Source: Costus lasius
Taxonomy: Eukaryota; Streptophyta; Magnoliopsida; Zingiberales; Costaceae
Length of the DNA stretch: 64,000 nt
Assembly (NCBI GenBank): GCA_027563935.2
Contig: CM050448.1
Span: 122,314,493 to 122,378,492, forward strand
Reading direction: 5' to 3'
Below, one piece after another: positions 27,701 to 37,500 of this stretch (position 1 is the first letter of the stretch; the number at the start of each line of letters is the position of its first letter). Under the pieces are notes generated by a model, which did not search any database, had not been told where the DNA came from, and saw only the letters and a program-made list of their open reading frames with translations. A program made the translations under genes and the position numbers.

Positions 27701-30700
27701 CCATCTTAACTACCTTCAACTATGGATTTTCCACATATATCATCTAACTTGAATATTCTCATTGCTCCTCATAAAGGTAAACGATACACCACTGCAGATC
27801 CTATCTCTCATCATCTGGCTAATGATCATTTATCTTCTACTTTTCATGCTTTCTCTTTGTCATCATAATGTATCTTTATTCCAAAGAATGTACAATAAGC
27901 TATAATAATTCCTCATTGAAAAGTAGCTATGGATGATAAGATAGCTGCATTGATGACTAGCAATACTTGGGATCTTGTTCCTCATCACAAAGACGAAATA
28001 AACAAAACCTTGATGATTAGCGTACACTATAAAACACAATATGAAATGACATAAAGTCAAACTATGGCCAAAGGCCTTGCTTGGACTTATAGGATGACTA
28101 CTTTGTGACTGTTACTTCTTTAGCTCCATCAAAATATTTTTCAAGACATTCTTTTTAGTAGCCACAAACCAAAGTTAGCAAATATTCAATATTATCAAAT
28201 AGCGAATTACGAAAAATAATGAAAAGCTAAAAATCCACAATATGATATAACAGATGGCGTTGCGGGCAAATAGTGAAAGTCACATATCGTTAGAAATATA
28301 TATTATATTATAAAAATTGAAGTATAATGATTGAAATATATGTTATATACATAATAAGTTAAGCTACATAAAAATAAAATAAACTATATAAAAAAAGATA
28401 ATATATTACTAACTCAATGAAAGCCATGATTTTAATTTCTCAAACTTCAAAATATAATAATGGCAGTGCAATCTGCTGTAACGGTACAATAGCGTTTCAT
28501 AATATATTTGTCATAAACCGCTATGAAAAAATGTTATAGCGCTGTTATAGCGGCTATTTAACAACACTACAAATATTTCATATGGATGTGAAGAATGTCT
28601 TCCTATATAGTTATATTATTGAGGACACCTATATAGATCAATTGCTTGGATATGTTGCTCAAGGGAAAAATTGAAGGCAATTTATGAACTAAAACAAAAA
28701 ACTCTAAAGCCAAAATTAGTAAATACATAACATGAACTTGTACAAATATATTCTAGGACTTTGTATAAAGTATGTTGTATACTTATACACTGTACATTAT
28801 CTACTGTACTATAGATTATATTTTACTACTTATACTAGTTGCATTTGAAATGTTACATTTGAGATATATTACAATGAATAGGCAAACAGTACCTAGATCA
28901 AAATTGATACTCAAGCATTAAGGTTTGGCCGTGGAAATTGTGGAATGGCTCAGCTATTACTAAAGGTTTTAAAACTTTAAAAAAAAAATTCAGGGATGTA
29001 TTTGTAATTTCAGAAACTTGCTGGACCTATTTGAAAATGTGGAAAAAGTAAATAAATAAATAAAAACCTCTCTCTTGAATAGTTATATTCCTCTTTTTCT
29101 CTCTCCCTTAATTGCTACCGGCACACTGCTGTGGCAGCAACAGAAAGGAACACTGGCGAGGTCCTTGGCATCGTCTTATACAAGTCCCCTATCCACATGG
29201 TGGCTGTAGCGTTCGCTGATGAGTGCAGTGGCATGGGCACCTACAGCTTTTGGTGGCTAAGGGCAACCAGGCAAAGTTCTTTTCCCTGGTGTGATATCTA
29301 TTCTCTCTGTTTCATTTGGGTGGAACTAATTTAGCGGCAAGTAGAGCATGCTGGAGGTGGTTTTCTAAGCCTTATTTGTGTGGACACCAGCGGCTAGGTT
29401 TGGTAAGGTTTTAGAAACTCTAATTTTCTGTATGTTGTGATTAGAGGCATAATTTATCAATTGATATAGGACACATGGTGATACATGCTTATGCAGATGG
29501 GAAAAAGGAAATTATTCAAATTTAGGAAAATCAAGAGGGTAAAGGATAAAGACATTTGAGGTAGAGATCCTTCCTAACCTTTGTACTTAGTGTCAATCGC
29601 ATAAATAGGATAGTGGCGCCTTACCATTCACTTCTATTCCATTGATTAGTTTATTAATATCCTATTACCCTCCTGACCATCATTTGAACCATGCTTATGC
29701 CTGCATGTTATTCCTGCCTGCTATTTTTGTTGCATATCTATTTATTAGTATAATTACTACTCCATAGGACATAGTATTGGGTTATTGCATTTAGTTTCCT
29801 TATCTGTAAGATTGTCGGCATGTTAAATCAATTATTATTTTCTATTAGTTTATCTATATTTCAGATATGTTGTTATATTTTGTCTATTATTTCTATTTAT
29901 ATACTAGATTTGTTATATTCTGTTAATTGGATTGGTGGAGGTTGAGAGACTAGTCAACTAATATTTGTCTATAGCTCGATGAGGATGTGGGCTATGAGTT
30001 CTATTATATTGGTAATAAGCTATAGTTATACTATGAGCCATTGGACTATGAGCCTCCAGTCATTTTCAAAGGGTCATTATAAGCGACTTCAGGATAAGAG
30101 GTGTAGGATAAGCAAACTACCGACTGACAACCGTCCCCTGTTGTTTAGAGCTAATAATTAGGGACCATTCTATTTGGAGTGTGTGTACTTCGATGCATGT
30201 ACAATTTTAATAGACATTGTGGTAATTTCTACATCCTTGTACATGCATCACATTTACATTCCCTACTTAGCCCGCTAACAATCCTTACTTCTCTTCCAAG
30301 TTCAGGTGCGACTCTATCAAGGGTGGAGTGATTAGATAGATAGTAGTGGCAGACTACGCATGGTTATATTGAGCTTTTATTACATATGTATTTTCAATAT
30401 TTTCTAGGGTTGACAAGAAAAACCAAACCCGATCCACCACACCCCTAATGGGAAACCCACTTGACCGTGTTTCGGGGCAAATTCAGGTAAAACCTGAAGC
30501 TTAATAAGTAGGGTAGGGTTGCATCTGGGTATTGCAAAACTTGCGTTGAATCTAAACCCGAACCTGTCCCGATGCTTAAATTTACTAAACTACCATTATA
30601 TACCAAAAATTAAAAATCCTAAATAAGGTGAATTATTATACTTGTAAATGATTTTTAAGTTATTAGAGTTTTTATAATAAATTATTACATTGATACATTA

Positions 30701-31986
30701 GGTGAACTATTATACTTGTATGATTGTTTTTTTAAAAAAAATACAGCATTGTATTTTATATATTAGCATTAGAAGTAGAATATCTTTTAGATTTCAGGGT
30801 TGGATTTTCACCAAGGATTCGATTCCCCAACGAGGTCGGGTATGGGACACAGTTTTTTAACCCCATCGGGTTCAGGGTTGGGGATGGGTTTAAGGGTGGC
30901 AAGCCCGCCCCCAACCAGCTTCGTTGTCATCCCTAGTATTTTCTGTGTTTACGTGGTTGTGGCTATCATCACAGTTTGTGATGACATTTTTATGACTATT
31001 TTGTGGACATTTATTCAGTTCTATATTATTATTACTGTTTATCAATATTATTTTTTAGATTTATTGATTTTTTGGTTTAATTGCATAAATTTGTATCTGC
31101 GGGGGCATGAAAACAAGGAGTACAATGCTATCTTTTGACTATTTAATCTCCATTTAAGTCTCCTCTTAGTTCGCATTTAGTTCAATCAATTATATAACCT
31201 AACATCTCAATTAGTATAATTCCTCCTAACTTCAACACTCCATAGTCCATAGTTTACTGTATGAGTATTTAAGTTAAACTACAAACTAATTCATAGAAGA
31301 AAGTGAAATTAGAAATGAAAAGCAATTGAACTAAAGTACAACAAATAACAATTGTGCCAGTGTATCCTAACTTGGGCGATGGTGAATTCGTTAGCAATAA
31401 AGTTTAACGCAGACGCAAACCATTTCATGGACAAACTGTTAGCTGGTTTGGAACTTACAGTTCACAGATTAAGATCAAACCATAAGACAGATTTGAAAGT
31501 ATTTTACTATGAATATTGGTAAAAAAAATGTCAATCTTGAATAGCATAATCCTAAGAGAAATTAAATTTTATGAAAGTGTACATTTCTAGATCTAGAAAA
31601 CATGTTTTGCAGGGAAGTTCCAAGTAAGAAGGAAATACGTAAATATAATAGAGAAAACCTTCCTATTTATGGGCAACTTCAGTCAAGCAGATGTAACATG
31701 TTATTGGCTCAAAGTAACATAACTACAATGAAATGAAATTGCAACAATTCAGTGATAAGGATTAGTGTACCAGATCATAAGTAGAAAGGGGATAGTTCTT
31801 CAATTGTAGCCACTTCTTCAACTTAGGACTCTGAATTATGGTTTATCTTCAGACATCATAAAAGAGATAAGATCAAACAAAAGAAATATGAAAATGACTT
31901 CCTAGTACCTTAAGTTGGTTAACTTGGCCATAGTTTTGGACCACACCTAGTTCATGAAACAAATTTAAGGAAGATCCAACAGTCAT
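6636..31986 (-). CDS. MSL2: MscS-like mechanosensitive channel, plastid (MSL2/MSL3 type), 12 coding exons
   Basis: Family role: MSL2 and MSL3 are plastid envelope channels that open under membrane tension, release osmolytes and influence plastid size and division. Coding exons in gene order: 31909-31986 (ATG at 31984-31986), 18213-18379, 15689-15809, 15505-15599, 15299-15412, 14764-14824, 13800-13949, 13583-13693, 13247-13414, 13024-13137, 8610-8666, 6636-7385. All have GT/AG borders and compatible phases, giving 661 residues, close to the usual length. Residues 1-82 look like a transit peptide. Hydrophobic helices lie near 92-114 and 139-191. The pore helix region spans about 245-285 ([15 protein letters not shown]). 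The MscS beta domain follows ([20 protein letters not shown]). The C-terminal tail is disordered but keeps [17 protein letters not shown]. Intron 1 is about 13.5 kb and the intron before the 57 bp exon is about 4.4 kb; both hold transposons. Exon 1 is the least certain because it rests on resemblance to the family start and on phase. MSL2 and MSL3 cannot be separated here. Confidence 0.9.
7640..8040. repeat. GGTACCG-rich palindromic repeat in an MSL intron
   Basis: Both ends read AATTGAAAATCGGTCCGGTA-like when taken on opposite strands, so the element has inverted ends. The interior contains a perfect-looking ~53 bp tandem duplication (copies from about 7714 and 7766). Many GGTACCGGT and CCGGTACC palindromes occur. 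Related copies lie at about 11567-11880, 23420-23610, 33440-33745 and 34190-34290. I cannot assign it to a named superfamily. Confidence 0.6.
8700..9420. other. MSL intron sequence, nothing recognised
   Basis: AT-rich intron DNA between the 57 bp MSL exon and a gypsy relic. No motif, RNA or repeat boundary was seen. Confidence 0.4.
9430..10565 (+). pseudogene. Ty3/gypsy pol relic inside an MSL intron
   Basis: Plus-strand translation shows ordered, broken gypsy motifs. The RT end reads like RFIKNF...LITDYLKR (9.55 kb) and RNase H has FEVSCDASE (9.7 kb). Integrase has [12 protein letters not shown] (10.1 kb) and [12 protein letters not shown] (10.3 kb), followed by a DxFSKM-like and an F-x-YFWKN-like segment near 10.5 kb. 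Stops and frameshifts are frequent. It lies antisense within the intron between MSL exons 10 and 11. Confidence 0.75.
10606..11130. mobile_element. MITE-like element with purine/pyrimidine-rich ends
   Basis: The left end (GTGTGTTGAAGGAAGG) and the reverse complement of the right end (GTTGTGTTTAGTATGAAAG) are loosely similar, with GAAAGAAA-rich arms and a short GC-richer centre. The organisation resembles the elements at 18.8 and 25-27 kb. Target duplication was not resolved. Confidence 0.4.
11567..11880. repeat. Second copy of the GGTACCG repeat family
   Basis: Starts with AAGATTTGAAAAGCCGGTCC and a GGTACATACCGGT palindrome, and ends near ACTGACCAGTTCAAACTG. A polypurine then polypyrimidine stretch lies in the centre. 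The short open frame across it is a by-product of the repeat. Confidence 0.5.
12225..12575. repeat. Recent tandem duplication, period ~173 bp
   Basis: Two adjacent copies beginning TCAGTCCCTACTATCATG at 12231 and 12404 are almost identical over about 170 bp. They differ by a few substitutions and one short deletion. Each copy contains a GAGCRGTATGGACC piece related to the GGTACCG repeat family. Confidence 0.85.
12640..12748. repeat. TA/CATA microsatellite
   Basis: Simple alternating TATA, CATA and GCATGCAT repeats, ending in an uninterrupted (TA)n run from about 12716. Short open frames reading YIYIYIY come only from this repeat. It lies in the MSL intron upstream of exon 11. Confidence 0.95.
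16000..18200. other. MSL intron 2, unique-looking AT-rich DNA
   Basis: Intron between MSL coding exons 2 and 3. It is AT-rich with repeated TTTTGGCTNNATAAT-like motifs near 17.4-17.9 kb (degenerate, ~50-70 bp spacing). No gene or RNA was seen. Confidence 0.4.
18831..19959. mobile_element. TAA-flanked inverted-end element with GC-rich core
   Basis: The left end GGTGTGTTTTTTTGG and the reverse complement of the right end GGGCCTATTTTTTTGG match, followed by A/G-rich arms. TAA (or TAAA) flanks both sides (18828-18830 and 19960-19962), as expected for PIF/Harbinger-type insertion. The core (about 18960-19800) is strongly GC-rich and made of GGCTGGCAGCGGGC-like iterations. These include a 150 bp tandem duplication (units at about 19281 and 19431). 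It sits in MSL intron 1. Long open frames through the core are low-complexity and not credible genes. Confidence 0.65.
20000..23420. other. MSL intron 1, no recognisable gene
   Basis: AT-rich sequence with scattered short frames and no motif I can name. A piece near 22.26-22.40 kb (ATGAAATTCATTCTATCATC) recurs in diverged form near 51.03 kb, suggesting an old dispersed repeat. Confidence 0.35.
23420..23610. repeat. Diverged GGTACCG-family repeat copy
   Basis: Contains ATCGGACTAGTACATATAGG, GGTACATACC and ATACTGAGCAGTATAAAC elements matching the family seen at 7.6 kb, but AT-richer and decayed. Confidence 0.4.
23588..24640 (-). pseudogene. Unrecognised coding-like remnant interrupted by a MITE
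   Basis: Three minus-strand open segments have protein-like composition: 24442-24630 ([17 protein letters not shown]), 23953-24231 ([20 protein letters not shown]) and 23588-23815 ([19 protein letters not shown]). They share a strand, with stops between them, and a 228 bp MITE at 24149-24376 splits them. This looks like a decayed gene or retroelement gag-like gene. I do not recognise the family. Confidence 0.35.
24149..24376. mobile_element. Tourist-like MITE
   Basis: Inverted ends: left GGTGCGTTTGGCATAGCTTC, right (reverse complement) GGGTGTGTTTGGTATAGCTG. The interior contains two adjacent copies of a 41 bp unit (CAAAAGCTATTTTTGAGAAG, at about 24188 and 24229). Subterminal CAACCAGCAGAAGCT motifs match the MITE at 51.17 kb. 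TA-rich flanks (ATA/TAT) leave the exact target duplication uncertain. Confidence 0.7.
24920..25155. mobile_element. Small element with GGRYYTGTTTT ends
   Basis: Left GGATTTGTTTTATTGGGGAG and reverse complement of right GGGCCTGTTTTTTTGGAGGG form inverted ends, with purine-rich arms. TA flanks both ends. Same end type as the three larger elements at 18.8 and 25-27 kb. Confidence 0.55.
25271..25920. mobile_element. TTA-flanked element with GC-rich core (first of two abutting)
   Basis: TTA occurs at 25268-25270 and 25921-25923. Ends are only loosely inverted (CCCTGTTTC against GGGTCCCTTTCC when reversed), with GGGAAAG-rich arms. The centre (about 25440-25830) is GC-rich and iterates CCCAGTGTCCC, GTCGCC and TGCTCCC motifs. 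No convincing gene is present. Confidence 0.45.
25924..26835. mobile_element. TTA-flanked element with GC-rich core (second of two abutting)
   Basis: TTA occurs at 25921-25923 and 26836-26838, so it shares a target triplet with the element on its left. The left end GGGTCTATTTCCTTGGGA resembles the reverse complement of the right end GGGCCTCTTTCCTTAG. The core (about 26080-26680) is GC-rich with iterated CGCCGCCTTCCAA, GCTCGCCCTCGCC and (CGCCCT)n. It is inserted next to the copia integrase relic. Overlapping open frames on both strands are low-complexity. Confidence 0.5.
26850..28690 (+). pseudogene. Ty1/copia integrase and reverse-transcriptase relic
   Basis: Plus strand. An integrase piece carries [17 protein letters not shown] (about 26.92-26.99 kb). 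The linker and RT start read [15 protein letters not shown] (27.78 kb) and [17 protein letters not shown] (27.94 kb). A decayed segment contains [13 protein letters not shown] (28.1 kb), then [11 protein letters not shown] with GYVAQG (28.58-28.66 kb). Integrase before RT is the copia order. Stops and frameshifts abound. A hAT-type MITE splits the RT at 28179-28577, and a 38 bp TTA-flanked remnant (27058-27095) cuts the integrase. It lies within MSL intron 1, antisense to that gene. Confidence 0.8.
28187..28569. mobile_element. hAT-type MITE inside the copia RT
   Basis: Flanked by a perfect 8 bp duplication CAAATATT (28179-28186 and 28570-28577). The inverted ends CAATATTATCAAATAGCG and TAGTGTTGTTAAATAGCC (right end reversed) match at about 12 of 18. 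Removing the element plus one CAAATATT restores a continuous copia QIFHMDV reading, so the borders are secure. No coding capacity. Confidence 0.85.
28700..30390. other. MSL intron 1, nothing recognised
   Basis: AT-rich DNA with a short plus-strand frame at 29131-29334 that has no family resemblance I can name. Confidence 0.35.
30405..30935. mobile_element. hAT-type MITE
   Basis: Terminal inverted repeats TAGGGTTGACAA (30405-30416) and TAGGGATGACAA (reverse complement of 30924-30935) match at 11 of 12. They are flanked by an 8 bp duplication, ATATTTTC (30397-30404) and GTATTTTC (30936-30943), with one change. Subterminal CCAAACCCGATCC and GGGTTCAGGGTTGGGG motifs are typical of plant hAT MITEs. 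It lies in MSL intron 1, about 1 kb from the start exon. Confidence 0.85.
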
Positions 31987-32555
31987 TCCGAGAAGGACAA
32001 AATCTTGAAAAATGAACAGAGATAGCAGCGACAAGTCTTCCCCCTGCTAGAAGGTTCCACACTAGCAGACCAAAGATATCTATTACAGTGAGTACCTGAA
32101 GCCCTCAAACCTGGCACGGGATTCGCAAACAAACAACAAGAGAGTAAGAAGGTATATATCAATCACGCAAACAACAATCACTATAACTTGTCACCCTCCG
32201 AATCCAACAAGAAAAGAAAAATATTTCTGGCGAACTGCAACCGTCAACACACTATGCTTGCATTGTTTTCAATCAAATTGATGTTATGTCATGTACCTCC
32301 AGATCTAACAGACAAGGAAAAAAGGTTTCAAGAAGTTAAAATATTCGAGAACAAATTTCGAGGGAGGAACCACACCAGACGGAGCATGCTGATCTAATTT
32401 ATAAACATAATAGGCTGTATAACCTATTCCATTAATCAATACTCACCATTTTTTTGGGAAATTTTGAAAGTGCCGACACCTCGATTAGAAAGAAGAAAAA
32501 TTTCCAAGAGTAGTAAAGACGAAAACAGAAAGAATCGAGAATAAACAAAACCTAC

Positions 32556-32800
32556 CTCGCCGGAAGCGCTATCAACAGCTCTGCGGTAACCGACGAAAGA
32601 TATTGGAGGAAATACGCACGCGATCGATGTTGGAGTCCCAGAAATCGGAGAACAGGGAAAAGGGAAGGCGAGGCGGAAAAGAGACGATGAAAGGGATGTC
32701 GGAGACTCGAGTCCCAAAAGAGGGCGCGCGATCCCGACAGCGTTCGCCCTCGTTGGACACGTGGCCCCCTGTCGTTTACTGCACTTGGTGTTCTGCGTTC
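32556..32800 (-). promoter_or_regulatory. Possible 5' non-coding exon and promoter of the MSL gene
   Basis: Upstream of the MSL start exon, on the same strand, is a GC-richer stretch ending in a good donor (GCGAG then GTAGGTTTT, border at 32556). Its open frame has no recognisable protein. It is placed where a 5' leader exon would lie, and family members often have an intron in the leader. A second small candidate donor lies near 32090. The transcription start was not determined. Confidence 0.35.
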
Positions 32801-33433
32801 TGCGGTCGATTGCCGCCCTCGTGCGCCTGGCTACGGGCACGATAAAAAGTTGTACGACCTGGCATACGACGTAAAACACGAAGCCAAACCCACCGCGTGG
32901 AAGTGAGCCGGAAGTAGTGGAAGAAAGAAAAGGAAATTGGTAAGTACGATTTAACGACTTGCAGCGTCGACATATCGACCAATCAAACCGGGGAACGGAG
33001 GAAGAAAAAAGACAACACAAATTCTTAAAAATATCGAAGAAAGTTGCATATAACTGAACATAAAAGGAAAGTATACAGGTGATTTCAAAGGAGGCACTCG
33101 TGAAAATTGCCTTCCCCAAAAGAAGGAAAAAGAACGCCTCATTTTATGTAGGACTTGTTTTAACAGAATTTAACATTGCTTTCACATGCAAAGACGTAAG
33201 CAGTGTTTGGCAGCAGTGCCAATTGCATGAGTCACCGCCGAAGAAGCTGACATTGTTTTATAGTTGGCAGAAATCGGGTCTCCTAACTTCTGCCAATAAT
33301 TTAGTCATCAACTTATGAACAATTTAATGATTATTTTGATGCAAATCTACTTGCATCCTCTTGTGGAGCCCAAGAGAGAGGCAGCTATATACAAGAGAAA
33401 TAATCCGTATTATGGTCAATTTCATTGCACTAT

Positions 33434-33745
33434 GATCAAGATTTCAAAAACCAGCAGAGCATACCAGCCCGGTGGCCGGTATGATACCGGTACAATACTG
33501 ATGTACCATCCGATACGCGACTGTAGGGCACAGGCGAGGCGGGCAGACGGAGCTGGCGTGAAAAATTTCAATCGAAGCTTCCTCCGCCGGCAGAAGCTTC
33601 CACCCACAGTAGCGCCTCCACCCACTGTCTGACTGCTATCCGCCGCCGACCATGCTCCGAGTGTCCGTCCACGACCAGTGTTCCACTGGACCGGTACATA
33701 TCAGGCGGTACATACTGTACCGGACGGGTTTTAGCATCACTGACT
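33434..33745. repeat. GGTACCG-family repeat between MSL and VDAC
   Basis: Starts AAGATTTCAAAAACCAGCAG, contains GGTATGATACCGGTACAATAC, and ends near CGGTACATACTGTACCGG. Same family as 7.6 and 11.6 kb. A GC-rich piece (33530-33660) lies inside. Confidence 0.55.
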
Positions 33746-33839
33746 ATGATCTCACTTCCATCATTACTTTTGGTTCGATAATTCTCAAGTAAATTATCAT
33801 GTGCAAGCAACATATGTCACCACTTGTCCAGGCTAGTTT

Positions 33840-34300
33840 CTGCAATGACAAAATATCCAAATTACTATCAACAAGGTTCAAAAAATCATTTTTTTACCAA
33901 ACAATATAGACAATTTGTACCAGGAAGCGAAACATAAAACACATTACAAAACGAAAAAAAGGAGAGCGGGGCGGAAAAAAACAAAGTCAGGATAGAAAAA
34001 ATAATGAAAAGAGAGCTGCTTCGACTTGCGAAAGAGGAAAAGGTTGAGGCCACCTTCACCTTCCACTTGCATCTTGCTACTCACAAGGAGCGCACCTTTC
34101 CTTGTCATTTCTCCTCTACTCTTCTCCACTTCCTCTTCCTCTTTCTTCTCCTCACTCTTTCCTTTTTTTCACTGCCGCCTCACTGCTCGATACCATCCGA
34201 TTCCATCCAATTCTATCCAGTACCAGTATGGATCAATATCGTATCAGTCCAAGTACATAGCATCAAACCGAGTTTTTAATCCTTCGACAGCTTTAAAAAA
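33840..34300. repeat. Intergenic DNA with a partial GGTACCG-family copy
   Basis: Between the MSL promoter side and the VDAC 3' end. It contains a purine-rich then pyrimidine-rich tract (33950-34180) and a decayed repeat copy (CAGTACCAGTATGGATCAAT, about 34219-34238). No gene. Confidence 0.4.
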
Positions 34301-34502
34301 CATCTCGAAAGCAGGTAAATAATTTTAACTAAACTCATAGGTGGCATTACAAGTTGACACAACTTAAAAGCGCCTCCAAGAATAAGCGTAAATCAAAAGT
34401 TATCCAGAGGTTGCCAAAACTTCAAAAATTCAAGTCTGTGGGGCATATTATTTCACATCACGATCCAAACAATAAATGCACAGCTCTCCACCAGCATCGC
34501 AA

Positions 34503-37500
34503 TCAAGGCTTGAGAGCAAGAGCCAAACCAAACTTGGGAGTCCTTTGTAAGGCCTTGGTGTCAAACTCACCTGAAATGGTTAGAACATTATTTGGCTTCA
34601 GCTGATGCTGCAAAAGAGCCCCCAGCTTCCCGGTGTTATTGAACCTTCCTTTGACCGTCGTCAAAGGGTCCAGTTCATATAGTCCTCCAAAAGTTACTGT
34701 GTAATCGTTGGTGGTGAACTTTCTATGAATCTCAACGACCGCAGAGCTCTTTTGTCTCTCATCCAAATGGTACACGTATGAAGCTCGCAGAGTGTCTCCT
34801 TTGTCAGTCCTGATATCAAGAATGTTACAGATAAACTGTACCATCAAAATCAGGATGAGGTTGTGCAACAACCAGAAAGGCACTTACAGAATGACAGAAG
34901 CATTATAGCCTGGCTTTCTTAGGCCTATTCCAGCGCTATACTTGGTGAAAGCTCCTGAGGCAGTATCGAAGCCAGCCTCTGCACCGAAGGCAATGCCATG
35001 TGCACCAACAGTCGCGGAAAGTTCAATTTCCGGGGACTGCTTCAGAGCTACAACCGAGGCAAGAGTTGCATGATGATGTAAATATTGCAGTTCCAGCTGA
35101 ATAGGCAAATTTCATTTTAGCCTCCAATAGTACCGAATAGATTAATCGTAATTACGACTAGAATGGATGAACCATGTACCTTCCCGGAGTTATAATCAGG
35201 CAGCTTAAGGGAAGCAATAGTTTTCGTAGATGGAAAAATATCTGAGATGGTAAAGATGGTGGAAATCTGGAAGAAAGTGAACGAGAAATTAAAAAAACTC
35301 TTAGTTGGTCTTGGTCAGTAATATTTAGCTCAAGGTTTTTTAATACCTTGATTTAACTATCAAGAAGAAAGCGGCAGTACACTTACATTTGAATCAGTGT
35401 CGATTTTAACATCAATGAGGGTGCTCTTGTACTTGTACTGGGAAACAACATCAAAAGTATATAGCCCTCCTTTCTTGACAGCTGCAGAAGTAAGTGCCTG
35501 TTTATAAATCATAAAGAAATTGAGGTATGTTAGATGTAGCTAGAGTGAGAAATCTATGGACGCAAATATATAAATTTCTGGAAACATAATGGCCAAAAAC
35601 CTTGTTAAGAAGATCAAGCTGTTTGGATTTATTCATTCGAGTCTTAGAGCAAATGCCAAAAGAAATCCCACATTTTAAGAGGCGCCGGTTAAAGTTTTCA
35701 GCCCTTTACCATGGCCATTTACTCTATGATAAGATACCAAGTGTCACGCCCCGGTCGGATCAGTCCTAAACTGGTGCTTAACCGCTGTCTTGGGGTCGTC
35801 CGGCGAAACACCAGAGCGTGAACTCCCTAGGGTTTCCGGATAAAATCTCTCCCCAAATTGAAAATCCTAACTTCCCGATTAAATTTTATCCCCAAATTAC
35901 AAGGTCGCTTAGAGAAACCCTAACCCTAAATTAGGAATCAAACCCTAAATCAAAAGTCAAACCTTTGGTCAAAATCGCCGCGCTAAATTCCCGATTTCTC
36001 CTGCTGACATCAGCCCTCCAATCGATTTCGTCGCGCGTTCGAAAGATTCCTGTTGACGTCACCAAGCGTCAACCGCCAAATCCGAACGAAATTTCGCCGT
36101 TTCGATTTTACTTGCTTTCTTCTGGTTTTGACTTAGTCAAAATCGGAAGGCGTCTTGTTGTCTTCCTTGCCGAGCTCGATGCCGCCTGCGTCTGAGCACC
36201 TCGCGTCGCCGGAGAGGAAAGCGTGTCGTCAGGGAAAGTGTCGCTGCCTCCCTGCAGCCCTATGTCAGTCGTCGTCGACGACGGAAATCTACACCGAAAC
36301 CCGAAGGTACAGGGGAAGAAGAAGTACAGAAGGAACCTTCGTTTTTATTCTTCTAAAAACGGATTACAACCATTCACCGTCGACCCCCTAGTTGGCGCCC
36401 TCTTCCCCTCCCTCGCTGGCAACCCCTGTTGCCGGTTACAGTCTCTTGAGCTCTCCCTTGCGTCGTCGCCAAAACTCTGCTCCCTCTCTGATCTCTCTCT
36501 CTCTCTCAACTCGCAGCGCTCGCTGGTGGAGTCGATGATGCTTCCCTCGAAGATACCCCTCTCCTCTCGTTGGCTCCTCCTTTTAAAGATGAAGTCGCCG
36601 CCTCCAAATCACCGCTTGGACCGCGTCTCCCCCGCGAGCTTTGACGTCTCCATCCGCATCTTCCTTTAGGGCGTCCGTCACCCGTTTCTCTCGCGCCCGA
36701 CTCCTTCGGCGCCGCCAGCGTCCGAGTTTCGCGAGGGTGTTGTCTCTGCGTCCGAACCGCGTGGAGAAGGCGACCTCATCACCGCGTCCGAGCAGCTCAC
36801 CGACGAACCCGTGCCGCCAGCTCTGTCTTCCGCGTTCATGCGACACGATGAAGGCGAATCGCTGCGGTCAAAATCACGCGTTGATTGCACAAATTTCTTT
36901 CTTTGCGGACGAGTTCCGCTTTCAGGCTTGGAGTTTGGGCTTAGGCCGGACCGGCCTGAATCAGGCCTGACACCAAGTAACCAACTATCAATAAAAAACC
37001 GAACATTTTACCATGTTCTCTTTTGCTTTGTTCCCTATGGGCGCCCTTCAAAATAGGATGCCAACTATCTAGGTATACATTATTCTGGATACTGTTTATT
37101 TAAATTGCTTATATCATAATTAAGCACAAAAGTAAAAGAAAAAATTCAAAGCAAATTAAATAGCCATTTCAAATTATTTAATGCAAAACAATTATTCTTT
37201 AAAATTATCTGAATATTTCTTTCCACGTAATTCTATTTTTACTTTATAATTGATTTTTTTTCAATATGCTTATATAACACTTTGTAATCGGTATACCCAC
37301 ATGATAAAATATGGAGAAAAAAGCTTTTGATAAAACTTCTCTTTTTAAAACAATTTCATTGAGATTTTTTTTTTTTTTACAAGATTTTGCTATGAATAAG
37401 TAACAAGTGTTATGCATAAAACGCTTTATATTGGAAAAAACAAGCGTAGAAAAATTATTCAGCGTTTATACAAGATACATTCTCCTCTTGAAATATTTCT

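Noticed and set aside
32436..33119. 227-residue minus frame upstream of MSL
   Set aside because: No protein likeness. Better explained as leader exon and promoter sequence of the MSL gene.
35920..35960. CCCTAA repeats suggesting telomeric DNA
   Set aside because: Only a few irregular units inside an LTR. Similar short runs at 49.76 and 52.06 kb are also not arrays.
36155..36970. Overlapping open frames around 36.2-37.0 kb
   Set aside because: They lie in a solo LTR with defined ends and target duplication, and no known domain is visible.
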